DNA of 64,000 nucleotides from Actinomadura mexicana (GTDB taxonomy: Bacteria > Actinomycetota > Actinomycetes > Streptosporangiales > Streptosporangiaceae): positions 106,265-170,264 of the forward strand of contig NZ_FZNP01000016.1 of the NCBI RefSeq assembly GCF_900188105.1, written 5' to 3'. Shown here in pieces: positions 25,172 through 33,527 of the stretch. The notes below the pieces were generated by a model. That model was not told the origin of the DNA, did no database searches, and saw only the letters and a program-made list of their open reading frames with translations. The position numbers and the translations under genes were made by a program. Each line of letters begins with the position of its first letter. The first letter of the stretch is position 1.

Positions 25172-26212
25172 ATGACCCAGATGGCGGCGCTCGACACCCT
25201 CGTCCCCGGAAGCCTCAGCCTCGCCGGGCACCGCCTGGGCACCCCCCAGCAGGCCGGCGCGCTCACCATGGTGCCCATCTCCGGACCCGCCCACCCCGGC
25301 TTCGTGCCGCCCCGCACCGGCCTCAAACTGACCCGCGTCGTCGGCTACGGGCAGGTCGAACTCGCCAACCGCGCCGACTCCGGCGTCGCCATCGTCCCCC
25401 TGCACATCGGCTACATCCAGGACCACGCCCAGAACCACGCCCTGTGCCGGTCGGCGTTCCTGGCCGCCGGGCAGACCGTGCGCTTCGACGACGCCTGCTG
25501 CGTCCAGCAGAGCCAGGGCGGCTACCTCAGCGAACGCGACCAGGGGTTCTTCGTCCTGCCGCTGGAACTGCGCGCACGCGCCCTGGACCTGCGCGGCGTC
25601 ACCGGCTACAGCAAGCTGTGGGACGACATCGCCGCCCTCAACGCCCGCCACGGACTGCCCCGCCGCGGCCACCTGGAGCAGATCCTGTCCCGCAAGCGGG
25701 CCGTGCTGACCCAGTTCCAGTCCCGCCTGGAACCGCAGCCCGGCCAGCTCGGCGCCCTGTTCTTCGTCTCCGGCCGCTTCGCCGGCCTGGAGATCGCACC
25801 CGACCCCCGCTACTTCGCCGAGATGTGGACCGCGCTGGTCTGCTTCGCCTACGGCGTCGCCGCCTGGCACGCCGAACCCGCCCCGCCCGGCCCCGACCCG
25901 GCCCCCTACGACCTCGCCCCCCACGACCTGGCCTTCCAGGAAGGGACGCCCGGCGGCGGGACGCCGTACGCGGGGACGCCGTACGCGGGGGCCGGGCTCG
26001 CCGGGCTGCGCGCCGCCCTGGACCGCGACCGCTCCGCCCGCCTCACCGAGATCGGCGGCTGGCTCGCCGGCGCCCCCACCGGACCCGTCGAAGTCCGCGA
26101 GGAGGAGCGCTACCTGGACCTGCGGCTGTCCACCGTCACCGGCCCCCGCCTGGCCGGGCAGATCGTCACCGACGGCGACCGCACCGTCTACGCGTCCCTG
26201 TTCGCCTGCTGA
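25172..26212 (+). CDS. ARPP-1-like domain protein
   Basis: 346 residues, no signal peptide or membrane segments. The sequence resembles the ARPP-1 family (named for association with ADP-ribosylglycohydrolases and rhodanese-phosphatases): LTMVPISGP near the N-terminus, VELANRADSGVAIVPLHIGYIQDHAQNHAL, CCVQQSQGGYL and a C-terminal VSGRFAGLEIAPDPRYFAEMW. Such proteins are annotated mainly in nucleotide/ADP-ribose or RNA-linked contexts; the activity is unknown. A short Gly/Thr/Pro/Tyr repeat (GTPYAGTPYAGAG) sits near residue 265. GGGAGC precedes the ATG. It most likely works with the VWA protein encoded upstream. Confidence 0.65.
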   Translation: MTQMAALDTLVPGSLSLAGHRLGTPQQAGALTMVPISGPAHPGFVPPRTGLKLTRVVGYGQVELANRADSGVAIVPLHIGYIQDHAQNHALCRSAFLAAGQTVRFDDACCVQQSQGGYLSERDQGFFVLPLELRARALDLRGVTGYSKLWDDIAALNARHGLPRRGHLEQILSRKRAVLTQFQSRLEPQPGQLGALFFVSGRFAGLEIAPDPRYFAEMWTALVCFAYGVAAWHAEPAPPGPDPAPYDLAPHDLAFQEGTPGGGTPYAGTPYAGAGLAGLRAALDRDRSARLTEIGGWLAGAPTGPVEVREEERYLDLRLSTVTGPRLAGQIVTDGDRTVYASLFAC

Positions 26213-26213
26213 C

Positions 26214-26229
26214 CGCCCCCGGGGGGGCG
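26214..26229. terminator. GC hairpin after the ARPP-1-like gene
   Basis: CGCCCCC (26214-26220) can pair with the following G-rich run ending GGGGGCG (26229), starting one base after the stop codon. It is a compact stem with a minimal loop. It probably ends the VWA/ARPP-1 transcript. Confidence 0.5.
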
Positions 26230-26266
26230 TCCCCGAAGATGAAAAAGGGGTTGCCCCCGGGGCGCG

Positions 26267-26307
26267 GTGCCCGGTTGAATCAGTACCGCGGGAACTGTGC
26301 CGGGCAC
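26267..26307. other. Nested stem-loop in AT-richer intergenic DNA
   Basis: GTGCCCGG (26267-26274) pairs with CCGGGCAC (26300-26307), and inside it CAGT (26281-26284) pairs with ACTG (26294-26297). The two convergent genes stop at 26212 and 26363, so a bidirectional terminator is the plainest reading. A small structured RNA is the alternative. Bases about 26310-26380 are unusually AT-rich for this window. Confidence 0.4.
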
Positions 26308-26362
26308 GTCAGGCTGAACCCCGATTCCAAATCCGGGAAAACGCGCGATATTCGAAACATCG

Positions 26363-26818
26363 TTAAGGCGATTGTGAACCTGACGGAGCGCCGGCCGCCT
26401 GTCCCGCCACTCCGTCCAGGTAAGGCTCCAGCACCGACCTCACCTGCGGCGGCATCTCCTTCTTGGCCTTGGACGCCGGGTCGATGAACACGTGCCGCAC
26501 CTCCCCGTCGGCGATGAGCCGCCCCTCCACCCGGAACACCGGGCGCACGACCATGCTCGTCGTCCCCAGATGCGCCACCGGCATCGACACCTCCAGCAGC
26601 TCGTCGAACCGCGCGCCCTCCCGGAACCGGATCCGCGCCTCGGCCACCACCAGGTCGTAGCCCTGCTCCACCATCTGCGCGTAGTCGCCGAACAGCGCCC
26701 GCCACATCTCCGTCAACGCCACGTCGTAGAAGAACAGGTAGTGGCCGTTGAACACCACGCCCTGCTGGTCGCACTCGCTGTACCGGACCCGCAGCCGATG
26801 CGCAAAGATCTCACTCAT
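26363..26818 (-). CDS. Acyl-CoA thioesterase (4HBT hotdog fold)
   Basis: A 151-residue hotdog-fold protein. RVRYSECDQQGVVFNGHYLFFYDVALTEM contains the YSECD-x2-G-V-x-N-x-Y pattern of 4-hydroxybenzoyl-CoA thioesterase-like enzymes, with the catalytic Asp in ECD. It hydrolyses acyl- or aryl-CoA thioesters; the substrate is unknown. Its start (ATG 26818) overlaps by eight bases the stop of the APC permease gene upstream on the same strand, so the two are probably translated together. It converges with the ARPP-1-like gene. Confidence 0.85.
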   Translation of the reverse strand: MSEIFAHRLRVRYSECDQQGVVFNGHYLFFYDVALTEMWRALFGDYAQMVEQGYDLVVAEARIRFREGARFDELLEVSMPVAHLGTTSMVVRPVFRVEGRLIADGEVRHVFIDPASKAKKEMPPQVRSVLEPYLDGVAGQAAGAPSGSQSP

Positions 26819-28172
26819 ACCGGGCATTGTGCACGCCGCCGGGCGCGCCTGGGCCCCGCCGCCGCAGCACCAGCCACCGGCCGCCCAGCCCCGCGGCGAA
26901 CATCGCCGCCCCCGCCAGCACCGACGTCCGCGGCAACGCCGCCACCAGGACCACGCACCCGGCGGCGCCGAGCACGTTGAGCGCCCGCGGCCAGCGGCGG
27001 TCGGCCGCCGGCTGGGTGAACGCGCACACATTGGCGACCGCGTAGTACACCAGGACGCCGAACGAGGAGAACCCGATCACCCCGCGCAGGTCCGCCGCCG
27101 CCACCAGGGCGCACACCGCGACCGCCACGGCGACCTCGGCACGGTGCGGCACCCGGTGCCGGGGATGAACGGCCGCCAGCCACCCCGGCAGGTCGCGGTG
27201 CCGCGCCATGGCCAGCGCCGTGCGGCCGATCCCCGCGATCAGCGCCAGCAGCGCGCCCAGCGACGCCAGCGCCGCGCCCGCCCGCACCACCGGCGCCAGC
27301 GCCCCGGCCCCCGCCGCCTCGACCGCGGCCGCCAGCGGCGCCGCCGCGGCCGCCAGAACGTCCGGCCCCGCCGCCAGCAGCGCCGCCGCCCCCACCACCA
27401 GGTACACCGCCACCGCGATGAACAGCGCGACCGGGACCGCCCGGGGGATCGTGCGGGCCGGGTCCCGCACCTCCTCGCCCATCGTCGCGATGCGGGCATA
27501 GCCGGCGAAGGCGAAGAACAGCAGCCCCGCCGCCTGCAGAACGCCGTAGGCGCCGCCCGCGCCCACCGCCGTCCACCCGCCCAGACGCGCCGCGCCCGCC
27601 TGCCCGCCCGCCGCGATCCCCGCCACCACGACGGCCAGCGCCGCCAGGCTCGCGACCACCAGCACCCGCGTGAGCAGCGCCGTCCTGGTCACTCCCCGGT
27701 AGTTCAGCGACGCCAGCGCCACCACGGCCGCCGCCGCGAACGCGCGGCGGGCCCACCCGGGACCGGGCACCGCGTAGGAGGCGAAGGTGAGCGCCATCGC
27801 GGCGCACGAGGCGGTCTTGCCCACCACGAAACCCCAGCCCGCCGCGAACCCCCACCACGGGCCCAGGCGCTCGCGGCCGTACACGTAGGTGCCGCCGGAC
27901 GTCGGATACACCGCCGCAAGCTGCGCCGAGGCGACCGCGTTGCAGTAAGCGACCACCGCGGCGACCAGCAGCCCCACCAGCAGGCCCGTGCCCGCCACCC
28001 GCGCCGCGGGCCCGAACACGGCGAACACCCCCGCCCCGACCATCGACCCGAGCCCGATCAGCACCGCGTCCCCGGTGCCCAGCCGCCGCGCCAACCGGTC
28101 GCCCCCGCCGGGCTCAGCCGTTCCGGACGCCGCCCTCCCGGTACCGCCCCGCTTCCGGCGCCGCAAGGTCAT
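26811..28172 (-). CDS. APC superfamily amino acid permease
   Basis: A 453-residue membrane transporter with twelve or so hydrophobic segments. The N-terminal GTGDAVLIGLGSMVGAGVFAVFGPAA is the substrate-binding unwound TM1 motif of APC transporters, and AVYPTSGGTYVYGRERLGPWWGFAAGW follows. The C-terminal end covers WPRALNVLGAAGCVVLVAALP. It probably imports amino acids by proton coupling. I start at ATG 28172, where the conserved region begins. It is coupled to the thioesterase gene by an 8-bp overlap. Confidence 0.87.
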   Translation of the reverse strand: MTLRRRKRGGTGRAASGTAEPGGGDRLARRLGTGDAVLIGLGSMVGAGVFAVFGPAARVAGTGLLVGLLVAAVVAYCNAVASAQLAAVYPTSGGTYVYGRERLGPWWGFAAGWGFVVGKTASCAAMALTFASYAVPGPGWARRAFAAAAVVALASLNYRGVTRTALLTRVLVVASLAALAVVVAGIAAGGQAGAARLGGWTAVGAGGAYGVLQAAGLLFFAFAGYARIATMGEEVRDPARTIPRAVPVALFIAVAVYLVVGAAALLAAGPDVLAAAAAPLAAAVEAAGAGALAPVVRAGAALASLGALLALIAGIGRTALAMARHRDLPGWLAAVHPRHRVPHRAEVAVAVAVCALVAAADLRGVIGFSSFGVLVYYAVANVCAFTQPAADRRWPRALNVLGAAGCVVLVAALPRTSVLAGAAMFAAGLGGRWLVLRRRGPGAPGGVHNARYE

Positions 28173-28338
28173 CGCCCACCCCCGCCCTATCCCATCAAAC
28201 TCCTGCCGCCGCCTGCACGCCCTGAGCCGCCGCTTCGATAAGGAACGCTTCTGGAAGGCAGAAGAATCATCTCTTGGACTTCTCACGCAAGGGCGACCAC
28301 GATGGGAGGTGACAGCACCAACGACCTGGGGGGAAACC

Positions 28339-28713
28339 ATGACGCAGTACGAGAAGGCCATGCGGCCGGAGGACATCACCCGCCTGTTCGTCGAACGCTC
28401 CAACGCCGGCGACGCGGCCGGAGTCGCGGCCCTCTACGAGGAGAACGCGGTGCTGGCCTACCCGCCCGGCTCCCAGACCGTGGGACGCCAGGCCATCGCC
28501 GAACTGTGGGAGAAGGTCCTGGCCGCGCGCCCCCGCTTCACCCCCGAGGAGCCGCTGCCCACCCTGATCAGCGGCGACCTCGCCCTCACCTCCACCCCGC
28601 CCAAGGACGGGGCCGGGGCGCGCGCGCAGGTCGTCCGCCGCCAGCCCGACGGCAGCTGGCTGCGCGTCCTGGACCAGCCCGAGTTCGTCACGCCCCCCGA
28701 AAGCGGCGCCTAG
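28339..28713 (+). CDS. SnoaL/NTF2-like protein (YybH type)
   Basis: A 124-residue NTF2-fold protein: ITRLFVERSNAGDAAGVAALYEENAVLAYPPG is the helix-plus-strand start of SnoaL-like/ketosteroid isomerase-like proteins, and VRRQPDGSWLRVLDQPEF the last strands. The active-site residues of true isomerases are not evident, so the role is open. GGGGGGAAA precedes the ATG. It diverges from the APC gene, and its stop (28711-28713) overlaps the stop of the broken Old Yellow Enzyme gene on the other strand. Confidence 0.8.
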   Translation: MTQYEKAMRPEDITRLFVERSNAGDAAGVAALYEENAVLAYPPGSQTVGRQAIAELWEKVLAARPRFTPEEPLPTLISGDLALTSTPPKDGAGARAQVVRRQPDGSWLRVLDQPEFVTPPESGA

Positions 28714-29667
28714 GACCCCGCCCAGACCGGATAGTCGACATACCCGCGCGCGCCGCCGCCGTAGTAGGTGCTCCCATCGCCGCGCGCCACGGCATGGCCC
28801 AGCGCGAACCGGGCGACCAGATCGGGATTGGCGACGAACGGCCGCCCGAACGAGCTCCGCCACCAGAGCGTCGTAGGCGGCGAGCGTCGCCTCGTCGGCG
28901 GTGTAGGGGTAGCCGGCGCGGCGCGCCTCCGGCGAGGTGTCGTGCACCGTCCAGTGCGGCGACAGCCGGACCCCGGCGCGGCGCCCGTCCCACGCCGCCG
29001 TCACCGCGTCCACGACCTCCAGCAGCAGGCGGCTGCGGTCGGTGCCGTAGGCGTCGGTGCGGCGGTTCATGCGCGGGTTCAGGAACTGCGCGATCAGGAA
29101 CGTGCCGTTCGCGGCGACCTCCACCCCGTCGAACCCCGCCCGGCGCGCCCGCGCGGACGCCGCGCCGTAGTCGGCGACCGTCTCCTCGATCTGCGCGCGC
29201 GTCATCTCCCGGGGCGTGACCGTCGCCTTGGGGCCCTCCGCCGTCCAGCACACCTCGCCCGGATCGACGGCCGACGGCCCCGCGGGCCGCGCCCCGCCCC
29301 GGTGGTCGGGATGGGAGTGGGCGCCGGTGTGCCACAACTGCAGCACGATGCGCCCGCCCAGCGCGTGGACGAGATCGGTGACACGGCGCCAGCCCCGCAC
29401 CTGCCGCTCGTCGTAGACGCCGGGGACGCCGGGGAACCCGATCGCCCGCTCACCGACCCACGCCCCCTCGGCGACGATCAGCCCGGCCGTGGCGCGCTGC
29501 CCGTAGTAGGCGGCGTGCAGGCCCGTCGGCTCCAGACCGGGACCGGACGCGCGCGACCGCGTCAACGGGGCCATCACCACCCGGTTGGGCAACGCCAGGT
29601 CCCCGAGCGCCACCGGCCGCAGCAGCGGCTGCCCGCCCGGCTCGCTATCCTCGTCATGTCGGATCAT
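28710..29667 (-). pseudogene. Old Yellow Enzyme family alkene reductase, disrupted by deletion and frameshift
   Basis: The first 272 codons (from ATG 29667) read as a normal FMN-dependent ene-reductase of the NemA/OYE type: NRVVMAPLTRSRA, IVLQLWHTGAHSHPDH, VTPREMTRAQIEETVADYG, DGVEVAANGTFLIAQFLNP. At about 28850-28857 the frame jumps: AYDALVAEL is followed, in another frame, by FGRPFVANPDLVARF and the normal end YYGGGARGYVDYPVWAG with stop at 28710. About 45-50 residues, including the (beta-alpha)7 FMN-phosphate region, are missing. A functional barrel is unlikely. Sequencing or assembly error is the alternative. Confidence 0.8.
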
Positions 29668-29736
29668 CTGTCTTCCCGCCGTCGTCGTCTCTCGGATGCC
29701 ACGAAGCAGACGCAACGCGGCACGGAAAGGTGACCG

Positions 29737-30597
29737 ATGCACGACCGACTCGCCGAACGCTTCGAGGCGCACCGCCCCAACCTGCGCGCGGTCGCCTACC
29801 GGATGCTCGGCGACCCCGGCGCGACCGACGACGCCGTCCAGGAGGCGTGGCTGCGGCTCGACCGCACCGGCCCCGACGGAATCGACGACCTGGAGGCGTG
29901 GCTGCGCACCGTCGTGGCCCGCATCTGCCTCGACATGCTCCGCGCCCGCACCTCCCGGCGCGAGGAACCCTACGGATGGCACTCGCCCGTCCAGACCGAT
30001 GACGGCGACCCCGAGACCGAGGCCGTCCTCATCGAGTCGGTCGGCCGCGCCATGCTCGTCGTCCTGGACGCCCTCGGACCCGCCGAACGCGTCGCCTTCG
30101 TCCTGCACGACGTGTTCGCCGTCCCGTTCGACCAGATCGCCCCCATCGTCGAGCGCACCCCGGCCGCCGCCAAGAAACTCGCCAGCCGCGCCCGCCGCCG
30201 CGTCCGCGGCGCCGGCACCCCGCCGCAACCCGAACTCGCCGAACAGCGCCGCGTCGTCGAGGCGTTCCTCGCCGCCGCCCGCAGCGGCGACCTGCACGCC
30301 CTCCTCGGCGTGCTGGCCCCCGACGTCGTCCGCCGCGCCGACCGCGCCGCACTCACCCCCGGCCGCCCCGCCGTCCTGCGCGGCGCCGACTCCGTCGCCC
30401 GCGAGATGCAGCTGTTCGGCCGCCGCGCCCGATACGCCGCACCCGCCGTCATCGACGGCGCGGTCGGCGCCGTCGTCGCCCCGCACGGCCGCCTCCTGCT
30501 CGCCCTCGCCGTCACCGTCCACGGCGGCCGCGTCACCGGCTACGAGATGGTCGCCGACCCCGCCCGCCTCAAGGCCCTCGACATCGCCGTCCCCTGA
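29737..30597 (+). CDS. ECF41-type RNA polymerase sigma factor (SigJ-like)
   Basis: A 286-residue ECF sigma factor. Region 2 is residues about 5-75 (FEAHRPNLRAVAYRMLGDPG, DDAVQEAWLRLDR), region 4 about 105-160 (VAFVLHDVFAVPFDQIAPIV, AAKKLASRARRRV), and residues 170-286 form the SnoaL-like C-terminal extension diagnostic of ECF41. That extension regulates activity in place of an anti-sigma factor, and none is encoded nearby. GAAAGG precedes the ATG. ECF41 factors usually sit next to an oxidoreductase or decarboxylase target; here the neighbour is a broken OYE gene. Confidence 0.9.
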   Translation: MHDRLAERFEAHRPNLRAVAYRMLGDPGATDDAVQEAWLRLDRTGPDGIDDLEAWLRTVVARICLDMLRARTSRREEPYGWHSPVQTDDGDPETEAVLIESVGRAMLVVLDALGPAERVAFVLHDVFAVPFDQIAPIVERTPAAAKKLASRARRRVRGAGTPPQPELAEQRRVVEAFLAAARSGDLHALLGVLAPDVVRRADRAALTPGRPAVLRGADSVAREMQLFGRRARYAAPAVIDGAVGAVVAPHGRLLLALAVTVHGGRVTGYEMVADPARLKALDIAVP

Positions 30598-30644
30598 CCG
30601 ATTCCGACAAGACCGCGCCGCACCACCGTGCTTACGCTGGCCCC

Positions 30645-30914
30645 ATGAGCAGCGAACTCTCCGAACTGGCCAACGTGGGACCGGCCGTCGCCGCCTACTT
30701 CGACCGCATCGGCGTCACCGCCGTCGCCGACCTCGAGGGGCAGGACCCCGTCGAGCTGTACGAGCGGATGTCGGCCGCCCACGGCCGCCGCCTCGACCCC
30801 TGCCTGCTCGACACCGTCATGTCAGCCGTCGACCAGGCCGAAGGAAAGCCCGCCCGCCCCTGGTGGCACTACACCCCCGAGCGCAAACGCCTCCTCGCCG
30901 ACACCCGTCCCTGA
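30645..30914 (+). CDS. Small helix-hairpin-helix protein (Cdd1/DUF4332-like)
   Basis: An 89-residue protein. ELSELANVGPAVAAYFDRIGVTAVADLEGQDPVELYERM matches the helix-hairpin-helix pattern of the pathogenicity-locus Cdd1 family (L-x-NVGP-x-A). The C-terminal WWHYTPERKRLL is conserved in the family too. Proteins of this group may bind DNA, but the function is not known. It starts at ATG 30645 with no obvious ribosome site, perhaps leaderless. It follows the ECF41 gene by 47 bp. Confidence 0.75.
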   Translation: MSSELSELANVGPAVAAYFDRIGVTAVADLEGQDPVELYERMSAAHGRRLDPCLLDTVMSAVDQAEGKPARPWWHYTPERKRLLADTRP

Positions 30915-30981
30915 TCCACCACCGCACGCCCGCGCAGGGCCGTAGCCTGGAGGGCGGGATGCCTCACGAGGAGGTGCGGCG

Positions 30982-32199
30982 ATGCACCAGGAGACCACCA
31001 TCGGCGCCCGACTGCGCGCCCTGCGCCGCTGGCGCGGCATGACCCTCGACCAACTCGCCGGACAGGCGGGCTTATCCAAATCCTTCCTGTCCATGGCCGA
31101 ACGCGGGCAGCGCAGCCTCGACCGCCGCTCCCACATCGCCGCCCTCGCCGACGCCCTCCGAGTCTCCGAGACCGACCTCGTCGGCGGCCCCCACCTCGGC
31201 CCCGACCACGGGCAGGCCGACCCGCACGCCGTCATCCCCCCGATCAGGCTCGCCCTCCAGACCAACGACCTGAGCGACCCCGCCGTCGAACGCGCCCGCC
31301 CACTGCTGGAACTGGTCGCCGAGATGGCCCGTGTCGAACCCCACCACCAGGCCTGCGACTACGTGCGCGTCGGACACGTGCTGCCCGACCTGCTGGACGA
31401 GTTGCACCTGCACGCCGCCGACCCCGCCGACGAAGCGGCCCACCGCACCGCGCTGGAGACCCTCGTCGACGCCTGCGTCGCGGCCGCCTTCACCGCCAAG
31501 GACCTCGGCTACCCCGACCTGGCCCATCTGGCGGCCGTCCGCGCCGAGCAGGCGGCGACCATCCTGGACGACCCCGTCCGCCGCGGCCAGTCCGACTTCC
31601 TGCGCATCCACACCATGCCGCGCGCGGGCTCATGGGACCGGACCTTGCGCGCCACCGAACGCTCCGCGAACCGCCTGGAACCGCACGCCCGCAGTGAACT
31701 CGGCGCCCAGGTACTCGGCATGCTCACCCTGTCCGCCGCCCTCGCGGCGGCCGTCACCCACGACGCCGGACGCGCCACCGACTGGACAGCCGAAGCCGCC
31801 CGCCTCGCCCGGACCATGCCCGACGCCCCCGACGAGAACTGGATGAGCTTCTCGACCAGCAACGTCGGCGTATGGAACGTCGCGGTCAACGTCGAATGCG
31901 GCCGGCGCGGCGGCGCCGTCCTCGACCTCGCCCGCGTCGTCGACGAGACCAAGCTCACCGGCAGGAAGGGCCGGCACGCCGCCTTCCTCGCCGACGTCGG
32001 ACGCGGCCTGGCCCGCGACCGCAAGACCAAGGACCAGGCGATCCGCTGGCTTCGCCGAGCCGAGAACACCGCACCCCAGTGGATCCGCAACAACACGCCG
32101 GTACGAGAAGCGGTCGCCGTCCTGCTCAGCCAGGCCCGCACCGACGCCGGCGGCCGTGAACTGCGCGGCATGGCCGCCCGCATGGGTTTGCCCCACTGA
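30982..32199 (+). CDS. XRE family regulator with TPR-like C-terminal region
   Basis: 405 residues. The N-terminal 65 residues form an XRE HTH (GARLRALRRWRGMTLDQLAG, LSKSFLSMAERGQRSLDR). The rest is an alpha-helical TPR-like scaffold (LARTMPDAPDENWMSFSTSN, ARDRKTKDQAIRWLRRAE), a layout very common in streptomycetes and relatives, where such proteins pair with tiny downstream genes. GAGGAGG precedes the ATG. Two small overlapping genes and a GTTCAC-N4-GTGAAC palindrome follow, which fits that arrangement. Confidence 0.85.
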   Translation: MHQETTIGARLRALRRWRGMTLDQLAGQAGLSKSFLSMAERGQRSLDRRSHIAALADALRVSETDLVGGPHLGPDHGQADPHAVIPPIRLALQTNDLSDPAVERARPLLELVAEMARVEPHHQACDYVRVGHVLPDLLDELHLHAADPADEAAHRTALETLVDACVAAAFTAKDLGYPDLAHLAAVRAEQAATILDDPVRRGQSDFLRIHTMPRAGSWDRTLRATERSANRLEPHARSELGAQVLGMLTLSAALAAAVTHDAGRATDWTAEAARLARTMPDAPDENWMSFSTSNVGVWNVAVNVECGRRGGAVLDLARVVDETKLTGRKGRHAAFLADVGRGLARDRKTKDQAIRWLRRAENTAPQWIRNNTPVREAVAVLLSQARTDAGGRELRGMAARMGLPH

Positions 32200-32231
32200 C
32201 CCGCGGGCCGGGACCGGGCTGCTCGCTGCGA

Positions 32232-32247
32232 GTTCACGCCAGTGAAC
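32232..32247. promoter_or_regulatory. Palindrome before the two small genes
   Basis: GTTCAC-GCCA-GTGAAC, a 6-4-6 perfect inverted repeat, about 35 bp upstream of the first small gene and 33 bp after the XRE gene. Its place suggests the operator of the XRE protein controlling the small genes. Confidence 0.5.
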
Positions 32248-32281
32248 GCATAGCGTGCTCGCCATTTTACGGTCCGTGTTC

Positions 32282-32521
32282 ATGGAGACGACGAACGCAC
32301 TTCGGTGCCTTGCCGACGAACTCGATGCGCGCGGATGGAGGACGGTGCTGCGCGCCGGAACACTCACGGTCGCCAACCCCGACGCGCCCCGCCTCGCCGA
32401 CGCCATCACCTGCGACGGGTGCGCCTTCTGGTGGACGTGGGGCCAGGAGGCCGGACCGGCCGACGACATCGTCGGCGTGGCCGACCGCATCGTCCACGTC
32501 CTGCGGACGGCCGCGCCATGA
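32282..32521 (+). CDS. Small hypothetical protein downstream of XRE gene
   Basis: A 79-residue protein, not recognised. METTNALRCLADELDARGWRTVLRAG starts it; a pair of cysteines... only one Cys is near ITCDGCAFWWTWGQ, which holds C-x2-C (TCDGC), then an acidic end. Codon use is like its neighbours. It overlaps the next gene by ATGA at 32518-32521, so the two are translationally coupled. Its position behind an XRE regulator fits the small partner genes of such regulators. Confidence 0.6.
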   Translation: METTNALRCLADELDARGWRTVLRAGTLTVANPDAPRLADAITCDGCAFWWTWGQEAGPADDIVGVADRIVHVLRTAAP

Positions 32522-32784
32522 ACACTGCGGCCGGGTCTCGCGAGTGGACGGGCATGACCTACGACCGCCGGGGCAGCGTCCTGCCGGCACCGCCTCGCCC
32601 CCGCGTCATCACCTGGTACGGCAGGGCGACCGGCCGCTGGTGGGCCCTGGTGCCCTGGCCCTCCGCCCGCTACGGCGCATTGCTCATCGAGGCGGCCGAC
32701 CAGGCCACCCTCGCCGAGCACGTCGCCCGCCTCTTCGCGGCCCTCCGTTCCCGAACGCGACCCGGGCCACCAGGTGCCTCGTGA
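32518..32784 (+). CDS. Small hypothetical protein, coupled to the preceding gene
   Basis: An 88-residue protein of unknown function: VITWYGRATGRWWALVPWPSARYGALLIEAADQATLAEHVARLF has a Trp-rich strand section then a helix. It overlaps the upstream small gene by four bases (ATGA). There is no signal peptide or membrane segment. It probably works with that gene and the XRE regulator. Confidence 0.6.
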   Translation: MNTAAGSREWTGMTYDRRGSVLPAPPRPRVITWYGRATGRWWALVPWPSARYGALLIEAADQATLAEHVARLFAALRSRTRPGPPGAS

Positions 32785-33014
32785 CTGCGGCGGGCCCGCC
32801 ACATCCGGCGACACATGCCGCGCAGTCGTCCGCGATGATGTCCCGGCCTGTCCTGCCGCCCCGTCGACCGTGGACGTGATCAGTTCGATCCGGCGGGACG
32901 GCCGACGACGGCCGCCTGCTCGAACGCGGGACCGCCGAAGCCGCCGTCTCCCCTCTCGCGCCCGCGGCGGCGCGGTCGCCCGCTGTGCTGCGGAGAGCCT
33001 GGGTGTACTCGTGG
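32785..33014 (+). other. Intergenic region between convergent genes
   Basis: 230 bases between the end of the second small gene and the stop of the DinB gene. No reading frame with family likeness, no tRNA and no strong hairpin were seen. Confidence 0.4.
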
Positions 33015-33527
33015 TCAGAGTTGTGCGTGTCGAAGGATCAGGAGCTGACCGATCTCGGCGACGTTCTTCGTGAGCTCGATGTTCACCCATGCGCACATGT
33101 CGGCGACGGTGCGGCCCGCCTCTTCGGGCCAGGGGAACGCCGACCGGTCGTCAAGGCGGTCGGTGGCCGACAGCGCCGTTCGCCACGCCTGGTGGATGTC
33201 CCCCAGCCATGCGGTGATCGAGGTGCAGGTGCCCGGCCAGCTGATGGCTTCGCGCGCCGGGATGTCGGTCTGCTCCAGATGAGCGAGTGCCGTGGACCAC
33301 CACCAGCCGATGTGCCAGGTCAGCCAGGCGATCGTGGGGGCTGGGACGGGAGTGGGCTCGACGTCGGCGAAGTCGGGCGCCCAACCGTCCTCGACCTGGT
33401 GCATGGTCCAGTGCGACGGTGCCGGTTCCCAGAACAGGTCGTCGTCGCGCCACTGCTGGACGTGGTGGTCGAGCAGTGCCCAAGCGGTGGACAGCTGCTG
33501 TTGGAGTATCTGCTTGACCTCCGTCAT
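33015..33527 (-). CDS. DinB family protein
   Basis: A 170-residue four-helix-bundle protein of the DinB/YfiT superfamily. LQQQLSTAWALLDHHVQQW, IAWLTWHIGWWWSTALAHL (containing the metal-ligand-like His) and a C-terminal helix NIELTKNVAEIGQLLILRH are the bundle helices. Family members bind divalent metal, and several act in thiol-dependent detoxification (mycothiol or bacillithiol transferases); the role here is not fixed. Its ATG directly follows the stop of the MDR oxidoreductase gene, so the two form an operon. Confidence 0.85.
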   Translation of the reverse strand: MTEVKQILQQQLSTAWALLDHHVQQWRDDDLFWEPAPSHWTMHQVEDGWAPDFADVEPTPVPAPTIAWLTWHIGWWWSTALAHLEQTDIPAREAISWPGTCTSITAWLGDIHQAWRTALSATDRLDDRSAFPWPEEAGRTVADMCAWVNIELTKNVAEIGQLLILRHAQL

